Origin: Mycobacterium saskatchewanense
Lineage (GTDB): Bacteria; Actinomycetota; Actinomycetes; Mycobacteriales; Mycobacteriaceae
Reading direction: 5' to 3'
Assembly: GCF_010729105.1 (NCBI RefSeq)
Contig: NZ_AP022573.1
Location: forward strand, 5,332,001-5,396,000
DNA length: 64,000 bases
Part shown: positions 27,770-39,215 of the stretch, in pieces
Layout: every line of letters starts with the position of its first letter
How positions within the stretch are numbered: position 1 is the stretch's first letter
Notes under the pieces: generated by a model
Told to the model about the DNA's origin: nothing
Seen by the model: the letters and a program-made list of their open reading frames with translations, nothing else
Database searches by the model: none
Position numbers and translations under genes: made by a program

Positions 27770-29652
27770 CACACTTTCACCGCCAAAATCAGAGCGATCA
27801 CCAGGACCGCACCCGCCAGCATCGACAACGCGTAGTTACGCGCAAAGCCGGTTTGCAGGCCCCGCAAGCGGTTTGACATCCTGCTCACCAGCGCCGCCAG
27901 CGCGTTAACCGAGCCGTCCACGCCCGCGTCGTCGATCTCGACGAGCGCCTCGGTGAGTTGCGCGCCTGGGCGCATGAACACCCCTTCGTTGAAGGCGTCG
28001 CCGTAGAGGTCGCGGCGGGCGGCCGTCGTCGCCGGGCTGACGGCGAGCGGGGCGACCCGGGGGATGGGCGCCGTGGCGTACATCCGGTAGGCGACCGCGA
28101 TGCCGATGGCGACGACAGCCAGCGCGACGACGGTGGTGACCCACGCCGGCAGCGCTTGGGCGGTCTCCTCGTGTTTCCCGACGACGGGTTCGAGCCAGCG
28201 CTGCAGGCTCCCTCCCCACCAGAACAGGAAGCCGGAGAACACCGAGCCGAAGGCCAGGATGATCATCGGCCACGCCATGGCGGCCGGCGCCTCGTGCGGG
28301 TGAGTGTCCGGGGCCCAACGCTTCTGGCCGAAGAAGGTCATCAGCATCACCCGCGTCATGTAGAAGGCGGTGATGCCGGCGCCGAGCAGCGCCGCCCCGC
28401 CCAGCACGTAACCCCTGGTGTCCCCGGTGGACAGCGCCGCCTCGATGATCTTGTCCTTGGAGAAGAAGCCCGCGAACGGCGGCACGCCGATGATCGCCAG
28501 GTAGCCCAGGCCGAAGGTGGCGAAGGTGATCGGCAGGGCCTTGCGCAGGCCGCCGTAGCGGCGCATGTCCTGCTCCTCGTGCATCGCGTGGATCACCGCG
28601 CCGGAGCCGAGGAACAGGCCGGCCTTGAAGAACCCGTGCGTGAGCAGGTGCATGATCGCGAACGCGTAGCCGGCTGGGCCCAGGCCGGCGGCCAGCACCA
28701 TGTAGCCGATCTGGCTCATCGTCGACGCCGCCAGCGCGCGCTTGATGTCGTCCTTTGCGCAGCCGATGAACGCCCCGAACAGCAGCGTGACCGCGCCGAC
28801 GATGACCACGCCCAATTGCGCGTCGGGCGAGAGGTTGTAGAGCGGGTTGGACCGCACGATCAGGTAGACGCCGGCGGTCACCATGGTGGCGGCGTGGATC
28901 AGCGCGGACACCGGGGTGGGGCCCTCCATCGCGTCGCCGAGCCAGGCCTGCAGCGGTACCTGGGCCGACTTGGCGCAGGCGCCCAGGAGCAGCAACAGCC
29001 CCATCGCCGTCAGCGCGCCCCGCCCGGCGGCGGGTGCGCCGGCGAATACCCCGGCGTAGGACAGCGTGCCGAAGTTGGCGAACATGACGAACATCCCGAC
29101 CGCCAGGCCGGCGTCACCCACCCGGTTCATCACAAACGCCTTCTTGGCGGCGGTGGCCGCGGACGGCTTGTGGTACCAGAACCCGATCAGCAGGTAGGAC
29201 GCCAGGCCGACGCCTTCCCAGCCGACGTAGAGCACCAGGTAGTTGTCGGCAACCACCAGCAGCAGCATCGAGGCCAGGAACAGGTTGAGGTAGCCGAAGA
29301 AACGACGGCGATCGGCGTCGTCTTTCATGTAGGCGACCGAGTAGATGTGAATCAGTGACCCGACGCCCGTGATCAGCAGCACGAAACACATGGACAGCTG
29401 GTCGATTTGCAGCCCGAAGTCGACGCGCAGCGCGCCGACGGGGATCCAGGTGAACAACGTCTGGTGGATGGTCCGGTCGTCACCGGCCCGGCCGAGCATG
29501 TCGGCGAGCAGTGTCACGCCGACCCCGAACGATGCGAGCGCGGCGGCGCAGCCGAGCAGGTGCCCCCAGGCGTCGGTGCGCCGGCCGCCGAACAGCAGAA
29601 TGACGGCACCGGCCAGAGGCAGTGCGACCAGCAGCCAGGTCAGATGAGTCAT
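27766..29652 (-). CDS. nuoL: NADH-quinone oxidoreductase subunit L
   Basis: A 628-residue antiporter-like subunit, distal pump of complex I. Visible landmarks are [40 protein letters not shown] and the [20 protein letters not shown] helix. The ATG at 29652 gives the hydrophobic start [12 protein letters not shown], 10 bp after nuoK; the extra upstream codons are not part of the protein. The C-terminus carries the long lateral helix region expected for NuoL. Confidence 0.95.
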   Translation of the reverse strand: MTHLTWLLVALPLAGAVILLFGGRRTDAWGHLLGCAAALASFGVGVTLLADMLGRAGDDRTIHQTLFTWIPVGALRVDFGLQIDQLSMCFVLLITGVGSLIHIYSVAYMKDDADRRRFFGYLNLFLASMLLLVVADNYLVLYVGWEGVGLASYLLIGFWYHKPSAATAAKKAFVMNRVGDAGLAVGMFVMFANFGTLSYAGVFAGAPAAGRGALTAMGLLLLLGACAKSAQVPLQAWLGDAMEGPTPVSALIHAATMVTAGVYLIVRSNPLYNLSPDAQLGVVIVGAVTLLFGAFIGCAKDDIKRALAASTMSQIGYMVLAAGLGPAGYAFAIMHLLTHGFFKAGLFLGSGAVIHAMHEEQDMRRYGGLRKALPITFATFGLGYLAIIGVPPFAGFFSKDKIIEAALSTGDTRGYVLGGAALLGAGITAFYMTRVMLMTFFGQKRWAPDTHPHEAPAAMAWPMIILAFGSVFSGFLFWWGGSLQRWLEPVVGKHEETAQALPAWVTTVVALAVVAIGIAVAYRMYATAPIPRVAPLAVSPATTAARRDLYGDAFNEGVFMRPGAQLTEALVEIDDAGVDGSVNALAALVSRMSNRLRGLQTGFARNYALSMLAGAVLVIALILAVKVW

Positions 29653-29662
29653 CTTGGCGTTC

Positions 29663-29962
29663 TCAGCCTTTGAGTAGGTTCGCGTCGTCAACCGACGCCG
29701 ATTTGCGGGCACGGAAGATCGTCATGATGATCGCCAGGCCGATGACGACCTCGCAGGCGGCCACCACCATCGTGAAGAACGCGATCATCTGCCCGTCCAG
29801 GTGGCCGTGCATCCGCGCGAAGGTGACGAACGCCAGGTTGACGGCGTTGAGCATCAGCTCGACGCACATGAACATCACGATGGCGTTGCGGCGCAACAGC
29901 ACTCCCGCGGCGCCGATGGTGAACAGCAGGGCCGACAGGTACAGGTAGTTGGCCGGATTCAC
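29663..29962 (-). CDS. nuoK: NADH-quinone oxidoreductase subunit K
   Basis: A 99-residue, three-helix membrane subunit. The family sequence [20 protein letters not shown] contains the conserved Glu in helix 2 needed for proton pumping, and the third helix carries a second conserved Glu in [15 protein letters not shown] start at 29962 overlaps the nuoJ stop by one base. Confidence 0.95.
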   Translation of the reverse strand: MNPANYLYLSALLFTIGAAGVLLRRNAIVMFMCVELMLNAVNLAFVTFARMHGHLDGQMIAFFTMVVAACEVVIGLAIIMTIFRARKSASVDDANLLKG

Positions 29963-30738
29963 TACGCGCCGCCCTTCACCGTCTGGGGTACCGCAGGCGT
30001 CTCGGCGCCGTCGGCGCCCCTGCCCCGCAGGATCGACGACACCGACAACTCCGAGTACGACCCGTCCGGCAGCAGCGCGGCCACGTCGACGGCGTTATGG
30101 CGCGCATAGACACCGGGACTCGGCATGGGCGTGGGGTGCCCGCCGGCCCGGAAGCGCTCCTGCGAGAGTTCCCGCTGGGTCCTGCGGCGTTCGAAGCGCT
30201 CGCGATGCGCCAGCACCATCGCCCCGACGGCCGCGGTGATGAGCAACGCGCTGGTGAGCTCGAACGCCCACAGGTACCGCGAAAAGATCAGCGCGGCCAG
30301 GCCTTCGACGTTGCCGTTGGCGTTGGCGGTGGTCAGCCCGACGAAGCCGCCCGTCGCGACGTTGCCGAGCGCGGCCAGCAGGAGGATGCCGAAACCCACC
30401 CCAGCAATCACCGCGGCGACGCGCTGCCCGTGCAGCGTCTCCTTCAGCGACTCCGCGGAATCCACGCCGATCAGCATCAGTACGAACAGGAACAGCATCA
30501 TGACGGCGCCGGTGTAGACGACGACTTGGACGACGCCGAGGAACAGCGCGTCCTGGACCATGTAGAACACCGCCAGGATGATCATCGTCATGGCCAGGAA
30601 CATGGCCGAGTACACGGCATTGACCGCGAGCACCACGCCGAGCGCGCCGACCAGCGCGAGCGCACCCAGGATGTAGAAGGTCACCGCCTCGCCGGTGGAG
30701 GTGCGGACGATGGCGTCGGCAGCCAGGAACGTGGTCAC
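29962..30738 (-). CDS. nuoJ: NADH-quinone oxidoreductase subunit J
   Basis: A 258-residue subunit with five helices in the first 175 residues ([20 protein letters not shown], then [20 protein letters not shown]). A hydrophilic C-terminal extension of about 80 residues is typical of mycobacterial NuoJ. The GTG at 30738 overlaps the nuoI stop as GTGA. Confidence 0.95.
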   Translation of the reverse strand: MTTFLAADAIVRTSTGEAVTFYILGALALVGALGVVLAVNAVYSAMFLAMTMIILAVFYMVQDALFLGVVQVVVYTGAVMMLFLFVLMLIGVDSAESLKETLHGQRVAAVIAGVGFGILLLAALGNVATGGFVGLTTANANGNVEGLAALIFSRYLWAFELTSALLITAAVGAMVLAHRERFERRRTQRELSQERFRAGGHPTPMPSPGVYARHNAVDVAALLPDGSYSELSVSSILRGRGADGAETPAVPQTVKGGA

Positions 30739-31280
30739 CGGGGTTCTCCGACGTCCTGCGGCTCGCGCAAGCCCTGTGCGGTGACGTTGCCCTGGTAGTA
30801 GTCCTTGTCGGTGGCGCCGGGCGCCCGCGGGTGCGGCGGCGCCGTCATGTCGGGCAGCAGCGGGGCCAGCAGCCGGTCCTTCTCGTAGATCAGGTCGGCG
30901 CGGTTGTCGTCGGCCATCTCGTAGATGTTGGTCATTGTCAGCGCGCGGGTGGGGCACGCCTCGATGCAAAGGCCGCAGCCGATGCAGCGCAGGTAATTGA
31001 TCTGGTACACCCGGCCGTAGCGTTCCCCGGGCGAAAACCGTTGCTCCTCGGTGTTGTCGGCGCCCTCGACGTAGATCGCGTCGGCCGGGCAGGCCCAGGC
31101 GCACAACTCGCAGCCGATGCACTTCTCCAGCCCGTCCGGGTAGCGGTTGAGCTGGTGACGGCCGTGGTATCGGGGCGCGACCGGACCCGGCTTCTCCGGA
31201 TACTCCTCGGTGACCCTCTTCTTGAACATCGAGCCGAGCGTCACGCCGAATCCGGCGACGGCATCCAGGAACTTAGGCAC
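30735..31280 (-). CDS. nuoI: NADH-quinone oxidoreductase subunit I (2x 4Fe-4S)
   Basis: A 181-residue ferredoxin-like subunit of the connecting module. Two 4Fe-4S motifs are complete: [12 protein letters not shown] near residue 54 and [12 protein letters not shown] near residue 99. They bind clusters N6a and N6b in the electron path to N2. The GTG start at 31280 lies inside the end of nuoH. Confidence 0.96.
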   Translation of the reverse strand: MPKFLDAVAGFGVTLGSMFKKRVTEEYPEKPGPVAPRYHGRHQLNRYPDGLEKCIGCELCAWACPADAIYVEGADNTEEQRFSPGERYGRVYQINYLRCIGCGLCIEACPTRALTMTNIYEMADDNRADLIYEKDRLLAPLLPDMTAPPHPRAPGATDKDYYQGNVTAQGLREPQDVGEPR

Positions 31281-32535
31281 GTGCTTTCTCCTTGCTCGCG
31301 TGCTGGCCCGGCATCTGGGGCAGCGGCGGGGTCGGGAATGCCACCCCGGGGCTCACGGGACCGGGCCGTTCGCCGTCTTCCCGACGCAGCTGTCGGTCCA
31401 TGGCGCGAATGTCGGGCGCGGTCAATGGTTTTCGCAACAGCAAGACCAGCGCCACGGCGACCACGATGCTGCTGACCACCAGAACCGGGGTCCAGTGCGC
31501 GTAGCCCTGGTTGCGCAGTGTGCGGATGACCGCCGCGATCAGCACCCACACCAGCGAGGCCGGGATCAACAGTTTCCAGCCCAGCGCCATGAACTGGTCG
31601 TAGCGCAACCGGGGCAGGCTGGCGCGCAGCCAGAAGTACACGAAAAGGAAGGTCCACATCTTGGCGGTGAACCACAGCACCGGCCACCACCCGGTGTTGG
31701 CCCCCGCCCACATGTTCAGCGGCCAGGGCGCATGCCAGCCGCCGAAGAACATGACGGTCGCCAGCGACGAAACCGTCATCATGTTGACGTACTCGGCCAG
31801 CATGAACATCGCGAACTTCAGCGACGAGTACTCGGTGTGGAACCCCGCGACGAGCTCGCCCTCGGCCTCCGGCAGGTCGAACGGTGCCCGGTTGGTCTCG
31901 CCAACCATGGAGATCAGGTAGATCAGGAACGACGGCAGCAGCAGGAACACGTACCAGACCCGATCTTGGGCCGACACGATCTCCGATGTCGACATGGACC
32001 CGGCGTAGAGGAACACCGCCGCGAAGGACAGCCCCATCGCGACCTCGTAGGAGATGACCTGGGCGGTGGAGCGCACCCCGCCCAGCAGCGGGTAGGTGGA
32101 TCCCGACGCCCAGCCGCCGAGCACGATGCCGTACACCCCGATGGCCGAGAGCCCCAGGATGAACAGGACCGCGACCGGCAGGTCGGTCAGCTGCAGGGGC
32201 GTGTGGTGGCCGAAGACCGACACCACCGGTCCGAACGGGATGAATGCGAAGGCGGTGAACGCGGGAATCACCGAGATGCAGGGTGCCGCGAAGTACACGA
32301 ACTTGTCGACGCCGGCGGGGGTGATGCTCTCTTTGAGGGCCAGCTTGATCCCGTCGGCGAGGCTCTGCAGGGTGCCCCACGGACCCACGCGGTTGGGTCC
32401 GGGACGCAGCTGCATCCAGCCCAGGATCTTGCGCTCGGCCAGGATCGCGACCAGCACGTTGAGCATGAGGAACACGAATATGGCCAGCGCCTTGCCCAGC
32501 ACCAGCCACCAGGTGTCGTGTCCGAAGGCGGTCAT
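31273..32535 (-). CDS. nuoH: NADH-quinone oxidoreductase subunit H
   Basis: A 420-residue membrane subunit forming the quinone chamber. Conserved stretches include [40 protein letters not shown] and [13 protein letters not shown], which hold the charged residues of the E-channel. The C-terminal 60 residues are hydrophilic, as in other mycobacteria. The start overlaps the nuoG stop (ATGA). Confidence 0.96.
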   Translation of the reverse strand: MTAFGHDTWWLVLGKALAIFVFLMLNVLVAILAERKILGWMQLRPGPNRVGPWGTLQSLADGIKLALKESITPAGVDKFVYFAAPCISVIPAFTAFAFIPFGPVVSVFGHHTPLQLTDLPVAVLFILGLSAIGVYGIVLGGWASGSTYPLLGGVRSTAQVISYEVAMGLSFAAVFLYAGSMSTSEIVSAQDRVWYVFLLLPSFLIYLISMVGETNRAPFDLPEAEGELVAGFHTEYSSLKFAMFMLAEYVNMMTVSSLATVMFFGGWHAPWPLNMWAGANTGWWPVLWFTAKMWTFLFVYFWLRASLPRLRYDQFMALGWKLLIPASLVWVLIAAVIRTLRNQGYAHWTPVLVVSSIVVAVALVLLLRKPLTAPDIRAMDRQLRREDGERPGPVSPGVAFPTPPLPQMPGQHASKEKARA

Positions 32536-34946
32536 GAGTTCACTCCGATCCGCACGATCTGGCCGACGGTGACGCCGAGTTGCCGGTGCACGGCGGAGCC
32601 GGGTGAATTCAGCGGGAGCCAGACCACCCGGTCGGGCATGTCGGTGACCGCCAAAGGCAGGGTGATCGATCCCCGCGACGTGCTGACGGTGACCTCGCCG
32701 CCGTCCGCCGCGCCGATCTCGGCGGCCGTCTCGGCCGAGAGCCGCGCCACGGGAGTGCGGGCGGTGCCGGCCAGATGCGGTTCACCGTCTTGCAGCCGCC
32801 CGTCGTCGAGCAGCAGCCGCCACCCGGTCAACACGGCCTCACCGGTGCCGGGCTTGGGCGGTTCCGGCGCCTCGACCCCCGGGTCCGCGGCGCGCGCGCC
32901 GTCCCAGGTGCCCAGCCCGGCCAGCTCACGGCGTGCTTCATCGACGGTGCTCGTCCCCAAATAGACGCCCATCTCCGCGGCCAGCGCGTCGAGCACCTGG
33001 TGGTCGGATTGGCCGGCCTGCTGGGTGGTGCCGCGCAGCGCGGGCTCGAACGGCCGGAAACGGCCCTCCCAGTTGACGAACGCGCCGGCCTTCTGCGTTG
33101 TCGGCGCGACCGGGAAGACGACGTCGGCGCGCTCGGTGACGGCGCTGTGCCGCAGCTCGAGGCTGACCACGAATCGCGCGGCGTCCAGCGCGGCCAGGAC
33201 CGCGGCCGGGTCGGGGAAGTCGTCGGGTTCCACACCGCCGACCAGCAGCGCCCCGAGCGTTCCGTCAGCGGCCGCGGCCAGGATGCCGTCGGCGTCACGG
33301 CCGTCGGCGGAAGGCAATTCGGAGACGTGCCACGCCGCGGCCATCTGTGTGCGGGCGTCGTCGTCGTCGAGGGGACGGCCCCCGGGCAGCAGGCCGGGCA
33401 CCGCGCCGGCCTCCAGCGCACCGCGTTCACCGGCCCGGCGGGGCACCCAGGCCAGCCGGGCGCCGGTGGTATCGGCGAGCCGGGCGGCGGCGGACAACCC
33501 GCCGGGCACCGCCGCCAGCCGCTCCCCGACCATGATCACCGCGCCGGGCTTGCCGAGCAGTTCGCCAAGGTCGCCGGTGGCCAGCCCGTCCAGCGCCGAC
33601 GCCTCGGCGCCGGGAACGGTTTCGATCAGCCGGCCCGACATCTTCACCAGCGCCCTGGTGGCGAACGGCGCGACCGCGTACACCGGCAACCCGCGCTTGC
33701 GTGCCGCCTTGCGCAAGCGCAGGAACACGATGGGCGACTCGTCCTCCGGCTCGAAGCCGACCAGCAGCACCGCCGGCGCCGATTCCAGATCGGCGTAGCT
33801 GACATCACGCCGGCCGGCGATGCGCGACGCCAGGAACGCGGCCTCCTCGGCCGAGCTCGGACGCGCACGGAAGTCGATGTCGTTGCTGTCCTGGACGATT
33901 CGGGTGAACTTGGAGTAAGCGTAGGCGTCTTCCAGGGTCGCGCGGCCGCCGACCAGCACGCCCGTGCGCCCGCGGGCCGCCTCGAGGCCGCGGATCGCCG
34001 TCGTCATCGCGAGCGACCAGGAGGCGGGGACCAGCGATCCGCCCGCGTCGCGGATCAGGGGAGTGGTGATCACGTCGGGTTGCGTTGCGTACGTGAAGGC
34101 CCACCGGCCCTTGTCGCAGTTCCACTCCTCGTTGACCTCGGGGTCGTCCCCGGCGAGACGGCGCAGCACCTTGCCGCGGCGGTGGTCGGTGCGTTGGGCA
34201 CAGCCCGAGGCGCAGTGCTCGCACACGCTCGGGCTCGAGACCAGGTCGAACGGGCGGGCGCGGAAGCGGTAGGCGGTTCCGGTGAGCGCGCCGACCGGGC
34301 AGATCTGCACCGTGTTGCCCGAAAAGTAGGAATCGAACGGCTCGTTGGCGTAGATGCCGACCTGCTGCAGCGCGCCGCGCTCCTGCATGTCGATGAACGG
34401 GTCGCCGGCGATCTGCTCGGAGAACCGGGTGCAGCGGGCGCACAGGATGCAGCGCTCACGGTCGAGCAGCACCTGCGAGGAGATGTTGATCGGCTTGGCG
34501 AAGGTGCGTTTGACGTCGGTGAAGCGGGAGTCGGCGCGCCCGTTGGACATTGCCTGGTTCTGCAGCGGGCATTCGCCGCCCTTGTCGCACATCGGGCAGT
34601 CCAGCGGATGGTTGATCAGCAGCAGCTCCATCACGCCGTGCTGGGCCTTGTCTGCCGCCTCGGACGTCAGCTGCGTGCGCACCACCATGTCGTCGGTCGC
34701 GACCGTCGTGCACGACGCCATCGGCTTGCGCTGGCCTTCGACCTCGACCAGGCACTGGCGGCACGCTCCGACCGGATCCAGCAGGGGATGGTCGCAGAAC
34801 CGCGGGATCTGGATGCCCATCAACTCCGCCGCGCGGATCACGAGAGTGCCCTTGGGAACACTGATTTCGTTGTCGTCGATGGTCAGCGTCACCATGTCCG
34901 GCGGACGCACCTCGTCGCCGGTCTCGGTCTTGGCGGCACTAGTCAC
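32532..34946 (-). CDS. nuoG: NADH-quinone oxidoreductase subunit G
   Basis: An 804-residue iron-sulfur subunit of the NADH module. In order: a 2Fe-2S ferredoxin domain ([20 protein letters not shown]), the His/Cys-ligated cluster ([17 protein letters not shown]), a 4Fe-4S pair ([18 protein letters not shown]), then a molybdopterin-oxidoreductase-type domain with the extra N7 ligands ([11 protein letters not shown] and [10 protein letters not shown]). N7 is present only in some bacteria. The GTG at 34946 is overlapped by the stop of the MIRU-like ORF. The large domain keeps no molybdenum site. Confidence 0.95.
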   Translation of the reverse strand: MTSAAKTETGDEVRPPDMVTLTIDDNEISVPKGTLVIRAAELMGIQIPRFCDHPLLDPVGACRQCLVEVEGQRKPMASCTTVATDDMVVRTQLTSEAADKAQHGVMELLLINHPLDCPMCDKGGECPLQNQAMSNGRADSRFTDVKRTFAKPINISSQVLLDRERCILCARCTRFSEQIAGDPFIDMQERGALQQVGIYANEPFDSYFSGNTVQICPVGALTGTAYRFRARPFDLVSSPSVCEHCASGCAQRTDHRRGKVLRRLAGDDPEVNEEWNCDKGRWAFTYATQPDVITTPLIRDAGGSLVPASWSLAMTTAIRGLEAARGRTGVLVGGRATLEDAYAYSKFTRIVQDSNDIDFRARPSSAEEAAFLASRIAGRRDVSYADLESAPAVLLVGFEPEDESPIVFLRLRKAARKRGLPVYAVAPFATRALVKMSGRLIETVPGAEASALDGLATGDLGELLGKPGAVIMVGERLAAVPGGLSAAARLADTTGARLAWVPRRAGERGALEAGAVPGLLPGGRPLDDDDARTQMAAAWHVSELPSADGRDADGILAAAADGTLGALLVGGVEPDDFPDPAAVLAALDAARFVVSLELRHSAVTERADVVFPVAPTTQKAGAFVNWEGRFRPFEPALRGTTQQAGQSDHQVLDALAAEMGVYLGTSTVDEARRELAGLGTWDGARAADPGVEAPEPPKPGTGEAVLTGWRLLLDDGRLQDGEPHLAGTARTPVARLSAETAAEIGAADGGEVTVSTSRGSITLPLAVTDMPDRVVWLPLNSPGSAVHRQLGVTVGQIVRIGVNS

Positions 34947-35056
34947 GAGCGTCGCTCTCCCCCCGCTAACGGGTGGTACCCCCACCTCATCGCTTCGTCC
35001 TCCGCCGGCGAGGGGGCGTACCCCCACTGCATCGTCGCGTCGCTAGTCACGAGCGT
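34939..35056 (-). repeat. MIRU-like element between nuoF and nuoG
   Basis: The nuoF-nuoG gap holds a 104-bp unit bounded by a 14-bp direct repeat, CTAGTCACGAGCGT on the plus strand, at 34939-34952 and 35043-35056. The repeat includes the GTG start context of nuoG, so an ancestral junction seems to have been duplicated around an inserted unit. Inside, GTGGGGGTAC occurs twice, and GCGATGAGG and GATGCAG resemble MIRU sequence as I recall it. Other nuo junctions in this operon overlap or are tight, so the gap stands out. Confidence 0.65.
34943..35050 (-). CDS. 35-residue ORF inside the MIRU-like element
   Basis: A GTG-started ORF begins 7 nt after the nuoF stop and ends in a TGA that overlaps the nuoG GTG as GTGA. 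The peptide contains an imperfect internal repeat, [10 protein letters not shown] and [10 protein letters not shown], and ends in ERRS, the same ending as the small ORF before nuoM. It keeps ribosomes moving from nuoF to nuoG. The peptide may have no function of its own. It contains a TTA codon, rare at this GC content. Confidence 0.45.
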   Translation of the reverse strand: MTSDATMQWGYAPSPAEDEAMRWGYHPLAGGERRS

Positions 35057-35057
35057 G

Positions 35058-36386
35058 TCATGCCCTTCCGTTCGGCGTCAGCATGGAGTCTCTGGGGTCG
35101 AACGGGCAGCCGCCGCCCTCGACGTGGGCGACGTACTCGTCGCGGAAGTACTTGATCGACGACATCACCGGACTGGCGGCGCCATCGCCCAACGCGCAGA
35201 ACGACTTTCCGAGGATGGTGTCGGAGATGTCCAGCAGCTTGCCGATGTCCTCGCTGGTGCCCTTACCGGTTTCCAGCCGTTCGTAGATCTGGTCCAGCCA
35301 GAAGGTGCCCTCCCGGCACGGCGTGCACTTCCCGCACGATTCGTGCTTGTAGAAGTAGGTCCAGCGACGCACGGCGCGCACCACGCAGGTGGTCTCGTCG
35401 AAGATCTCCAGCGCCTTGGTGCCCAGCATCGACCCGACCCCGCCGACGCCCTCGTAATCCAGTGGCACGTCGAGGTGTTCGTCGGTGAGCAGCGGGGTGG
35501 ACGACCCGCCCGGCGTCCAGAACTTGAGTCGGTGCCCGGCCCGCACACCGCCGGCGTAGTCGAGCAGCTCGCGCAAAGTGATCCCCAGCGGGGCCTCGTA
35601 CTGACCGGGCCGGGTGACGTGCCCGGACAGCGAATACAGCGTGAAGCCAGGCGATTTCTCGCTGCCCATGGACCGGAACCAGTCGACGCCGTTGAGGATG
35701 ATCGACGGCACGCTGGCGATCGTCTCGACGTTGTTGATCACCGTGGGGCACCCGTACAGGCCGGCCACCGCGGGGAAGGGCGGACGCAGGCGCGGCTGGC
35801 CGCGGCGGCCCTCGAGCGAGTCGAGCAGCGCCGTCTCCTCGCCGCAGATGTAGGCGCCCGCGCCGGCGTGCACCACCAGCTCCAGGTCGAAGCCAGAACC
35901 GTTGATGTCGCGGCCCAGGTACCCGGCGGCATAGGCCTCGGCGACCGCGTTCTGCAGCCGGCGCAGCACCGGCAGCACCTCACCGCGCACGTAGATGAAC
36001 GCGTGGCTGGCGCGGATGGCGTAGGAGGCGATGATGACGCCCTCGACGAGCACGTGCGGCGTCGCCAGCATCAGCGGAATGTCTTTGCACGTACCGGGTT
36101 CCGACTCGTCGGCGTTGACCACCAGGTAGTGCGGCTTGGCGGCCGGGCCGCTGTCGCCCTGCGGGATGAACGACCATTTGGTCCCGGTCGAGAAGCCCGC
36201 GCCGCCGCGCCCGCGCAACCCGGAGTCCTTGACGGCGGCGATCACGTCGTCCGGCGCCATGGCCAGGGCCTTCTTCATCGCCTCGTAGCCGTCGTGGCGG
36301 CGATAGGTCTGTAGCGTCCACGACTCGGGGTCGTCCCAGAACCGGCTGATGACCGGCGTCAAAGGCGTTGCCTCGGAAGACGTCAC
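35058..36386 (-). CDS. nuoF: NADH-quinone oxidoreductase subunit F (NADH/FMN site)
   Basis: A 442-residue subunit that binds NADH, FMN and cluster N3. The Gly-rich nucleotide motif is GLRGRGGAGFSTGTKW. A second glycine-containing segment is YICGEETALLDSLEGRRGQP. The N3 ligands are in ESCGKCTPCREGT with a distal Cys in FCALGDG. Its ATG overlaps the nuoE stop as ATGA. Unlike other junctions in the operon, it is followed by a 111-bp gap. Confidence 0.96.
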   Translation of the reverse strand: MTSSEATPLTPVISRFWDDPESWTLQTYRRHDGYEAMKKALAMAPDDVIAAVKDSGLRGRGGAGFSTGTKWSFIPQGDSGPAAKPHYLVVNADESEPGTCKDIPLMLATPHVLVEGVIIASYAIRASHAFIYVRGEVLPVLRRLQNAVAEAYAAGYLGRDINGSGFDLELVVHAGAGAYICGEETALLDSLEGRRGQPRLRPPFPAVAGLYGCPTVINNVETIASVPSIILNGVDWFRSMGSEKSPGFTLYSLSGHVTRPGQYEAPLGITLRELLDYAGGVRAGHRLKFWTPGGSSTPLLTDEHLDVPLDYEGVGGVGSMLGTKALEIFDETTCVVRAVRRWTYFYKHESCGKCTPCREGTFWLDQIYERLETGKGTSEDIGKLLDISDTILGKSFCALGDGAASPVMSSIKYFRDEYVAHVEGGGCPFDPRDSMLTPNGRA

Positions 36387-37153
36387 CGCTCACCCTCCCC
36401 GGCGCCCTGCGAAGGGGTGGGCGCCTGCATGCCGCGCTCCCGGGCCACCTTCAGGCCCGCCAGGGTGGCGGCACCTGCGCCGCCCTGGCCCTGGTCGGGG
36501 CGCTCGTCGGGCAGGCCCGCCAGAATGCGGGAGGTCTCGCGGAAGGTGCACAGCGGGGCGCCGCGGGTGGGCGGCTTGGGGTCGCCGGAGCGCAGGGAGT
36601 CGACGAGTTCGCGCGCGGATTCCGGCGTCTGGTTGTCGAAGAACTCCCAGTTGACCATGACCACTGGCGCGTAGTCGCAGGCGGCGTTGCACTCGATGTG
36701 CTGCAGGGTGACCGAGCCGTCTTCGGTGGTCTCGTCGTTCCCGATGCCCAGGTGCTCTTTCAGTTCGTCGAAGATGGCGTCGCCGCCCATGACGGCGCAC
36801 AGGGTGTTCGTGCAGACGCCGACGAAGTATTCGCCGGTGGGGCCGCGGCGGTACATGGTGTAGAAGCTGGCGACCGCCGACACCTCGGCCCCCGTCAGGC
36901 CGAGCTGCTCGCCGCAGAATTCCAGTCCGGCCGGGGTCAGGTAGGAATCCTGCGACTGCACGAGGTGCAGCAGCGGCAACAGCGCCGAACGCTTGTTGGG
37001 GTAGCGGCCGATGATCTCCTTGGCGTCGACCTCGAGGCGGGCCCGCACTTCGGGTGAATACGACTGCGGCGCACCCTCGGTGACGAACGCGTTGGGTTCT
37101 TCGGGCGGCGGCCCGAGTCGGATGAAGACGGGCTGGCCTTGGGGCCCGGTCAT
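36383..37153 (-). CDS. nuoE: NADH-quinone oxidoreductase subunit E (2Fe-2S)
   Basis: A 256-residue thioredoxin-fold subunit carrying cluster N1a. Its four Cys ligands are in [11 protein letters not shown] and [11 protein letters not shown]. The ATG at 37153 overlaps the nuoD stop. A Gly/Ala/Pro-rich tail of about 60 residues is typical of actinobacterial NuoE. Confidence 0.95.
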   Translation of the reverse strand: MTGPQGQPVFIRLGPPPEEPNAFVTEGAPQSYSPEVRARLEVDAKEIIGRYPNKRSALLPLLHLVQSQDSYLTPAGLEFCGEQLGLTGAEVSAVASFYTMYRRGPTGEYFVGVCTNTLCAVMGGDAIFDELKEHLGIGNDETTEDGSVTLQHIECNAACDYAPVVMVNWEFFDNQTPESARELVDSLRSGDPKPPTRGAPLCTFRETSRILAGLPDERPDQGQGGAGAATLAGLKVARERGMQAPTPSQGAGEGER

Positions 37154-38487
37154 CGGTCGACTCCGCCCATGACGGGGTCGATGCTCGCGACGGCGGTGAT
37201 CAGGTCGGCGACCAGGCCGCCCTCGCACATCGCGGCGACCGACTGCAGATTGGTGAACGAGGGGTCCCGGTAGTGCACCCGGTAGGGGCGGGTGCCGCCG
37301 TCGCTGACCATGTGCACGCCGAGTTCACCCCGCGGCGACTCCACCGCGGTGTACACCTGGCCCGCGGGAACCCGGATGCCCTCGGTGACCAGCTTGAAGT
37401 GATGGATCAACGCCTCCATCGAGCTGCCCATGATCTTGGCGATGTGCTCCGGCGAGTTGCCCATGCCGTCGGGTCCCACCGTCAGGTCGGCCGGCCAGGC
37501 GATCTTGCGGTCCTCGACCATGATCGGGCCGGGCTTCAGCTTGTCCAGACACTGCTCGACGATCTTGACCGACTCCGACATCTCGTTGACGCGAATCATG
37601 TAGCGGCCGTAAGCATCACACGTGTCGGCGGTCATCACGTCGAATTCGTAGTTTTCGTAGCCGCAGTACGGCTCGCTCTTACGCAGGTCATGGGGCAGCC
37701 CGGTGGCGCGCAGGATCGGGCCGGTGATGCCCAGCGCCATGCAACCGGTCAGGTCGAGGTAGCCGACGTCGCAGGTGCGGGCCTTCCAGATGGCGTTTTC
37801 GTTGAGCAGCTCGCCCATTTCGCGCAGCACCTGGCGCAGCGGCTTGAGGGCCTCGGCGATGTCTTTCTCGGCGCCTTGCGGCAAGTCCTGCGCCACGCCC
37901 CCGGGCCGGATGTAGGCGCTGTTCATCCGCAGGCCGGAGATCTTCTCGAACAGGGTCAGGACGATCTCGCGGCCGCGGAAGCCGACGAACATCGGTGTCA
38001 TCGCGCCCAACTCCATGCCGCCGGTCGCCAGCGCGACCAGGTGCGAGGAGATCCGGTTGAGCTCCATCATCAGCACGCGGATGACGTTGACCCGCTCCGG
38101 TATCTGGTCGGTGATGCCGAGCAGCTTCTCCACGCCGAGGCAGTAGGCGGTCTCGTTGAAAAACGGTGACAGGTAATCCATCCTGGTCACGAAGGTGACA
38201 CCCTGGGTCCAGTAGCGGTATTCGAGGTTCTTCTCGATCCCGGTGTGCAGGTAGCCGATTCCGCAGCGCACCTCGATGACGGTCTCGCCCTCGATCTCGA
38301 GGATCAGCCGCAGCACCCCGTGGGTCGACGGGTGCTGCGGGCCCATGTTGACGACGATGCGCTCACCCGGGTCGGCGCCTCGGGCCGCGTCGACGATCTG
38401 GTCCCAGTCCTGGCCGCCGGCGACCAGGACGGTCTCGGGGCTTTCCGCGGCGCCACCGTCGTGCGCCGAGTCGGTGATCGTGCTCAT
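37150..38487 (-). CDS. nuoD: NADH-quinone oxidoreductase subunit D
   Basis: A 445-residue subunit that lines the quinone pocket with NuoB. Landmarks are [20 protein letters not shown] with the quinone-site His, the matching [20 protein letters not shown], and [20 protein letters not shown]. The ATG at 38487 shares one base with the nuoC stop (TGATG). Confidence 0.96.
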   Translation of the reverse strand: MSTITDSAHDGGAAESPETVLVAGGQDWDQIVDAARGADPGERIVVNMGPQHPSTHGVLRLILEIEGETVIEVRCGIGYLHTGIEKNLEYRYWTQGVTFVTRMDYLSPFFNETAYCLGVEKLLGITDQIPERVNVIRVLMMELNRISSHLVALATGGMELGAMTPMFVGFRGREIVLTLFEKISGLRMNSAYIRPGGVAQDLPQGAEKDIAEALKPLRQVLREMGELLNENAIWKARTCDVGYLDLTGCMALGITGPILRATGLPHDLRKSEPYCGYENYEFDVMTADTCDAYGRYMIRVNEMSESVKIVEQCLDKLKPGPIMVEDRKIAWPADLTVGPDGMGNSPEHIAKIMGSSMEALIHHFKLVTEGIRVPAGQVYTAVESPRGELGVHMVSDGGTRPYRVHYRDPSFTNLQSVAAMCEGGLVADLITAVASIDPVMGGVDR

Positions 38488-39215
38488 CAGTTGTACGCTC
38501 TCCGCTCGTCGGGCGGGGGTATCTGCGCCCCTTTGTATTCGACGGGGATGCCGCCGAGGGGGTAGTCCTTGCGTTGCGGGTGCCCGTGCCAGTCGTCGGG
38601 CATCTCGATGCGGGTCAGCGACGGGTGCCCGTCGAAGATGATTCCGAAGAAGTCGTAGGTCTCGCGTTCGTGCCAGTCGTTGGTGGGGTAGACGGCAAAC
38701 AGCGACGGGATGTGCGGATCGCTGTCCGGCGCAGTCACTTCCAACCGCAGCCGGCGGTTGTGAGTGATCGACTGCAGCGGGTAGACGGCGTGCAGCTCGC
38801 GGCCGGTCTCGTGCGGGTAGTGCACTCCGCTGACGCCCAGGCACATCTCGAAGCGCAGCTCGGGCTCGTCGCGGAGGCGCTGGGCCACGGCCACCAGCCT
38901 CTCGCGGCGCACGTGCAGCGTGAGCTCGTTGCGGTACACCACCACTTTCTCGATGGCGTCCTCGAATTCGACGTCGCCGGCCTTGAGCGCGTCGGCCAAC
39001 CGATCCACCACGTCGTCGAAGTAACCGCCATAGGGTCGCGGAGAGCTACCCGGCAGGGTGATCTCACGCACCAGCCGCCCGTAGCCGGTGGTGTCGCCGG
39101 TGCCGTTGATCCCGAACATCCCGCGACGCACGTTGATCACTTCTTCGTCGGGGCCCGGTGGTGTCCCACCGACCTCACTGGTGGCCCGCTTCGGGTCGTG
39201 GCCTGGTGAGCTCAT
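38487..39215 (-). CDS. nuoC: NADH-quinone oxidoreductase subunit C
   Basis: A 242-residue subunit of the connecting module. The family signature is [20 protein letters not shown], followed by [20 protein letters not shown]. About 55 N-terminal residues precede the core. The ATG at 39215 overlaps the nuoB stop as ATGA. Confidence 0.95.
   Translation of the reverse strand: MSSPGHDPKRATSEVGGTPPGPDEEVINVRRGMFGINGTGDTTGYGRLVREITLPGSSPRPYGGYFDDVVDRLADALKAGDVEFEDAIEKVVVYRNELTLHVRRERLVAVAQRLRDEPELRFEMCLGVSGVHYPHETGRELHAVYPLQSITHNRRLRLEVTAPDSDPHIPSLFAVYPTNDWHERETYDFFGIIFDGHPSLTRIEMPDDWHGHPQRKDYPLGGIPVEYKGAQIPPPDERRAYN

Noticed and set aside
32775..36314. A 1179-codon open frame on the plus strand opposite nuoG and nuoF
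   Set aside because: It is antisense to two genes with complete iron-sulfur and nucleotide motifs; long antisense frames are expected at this GC content, and its translation is low-complexity with no domain.
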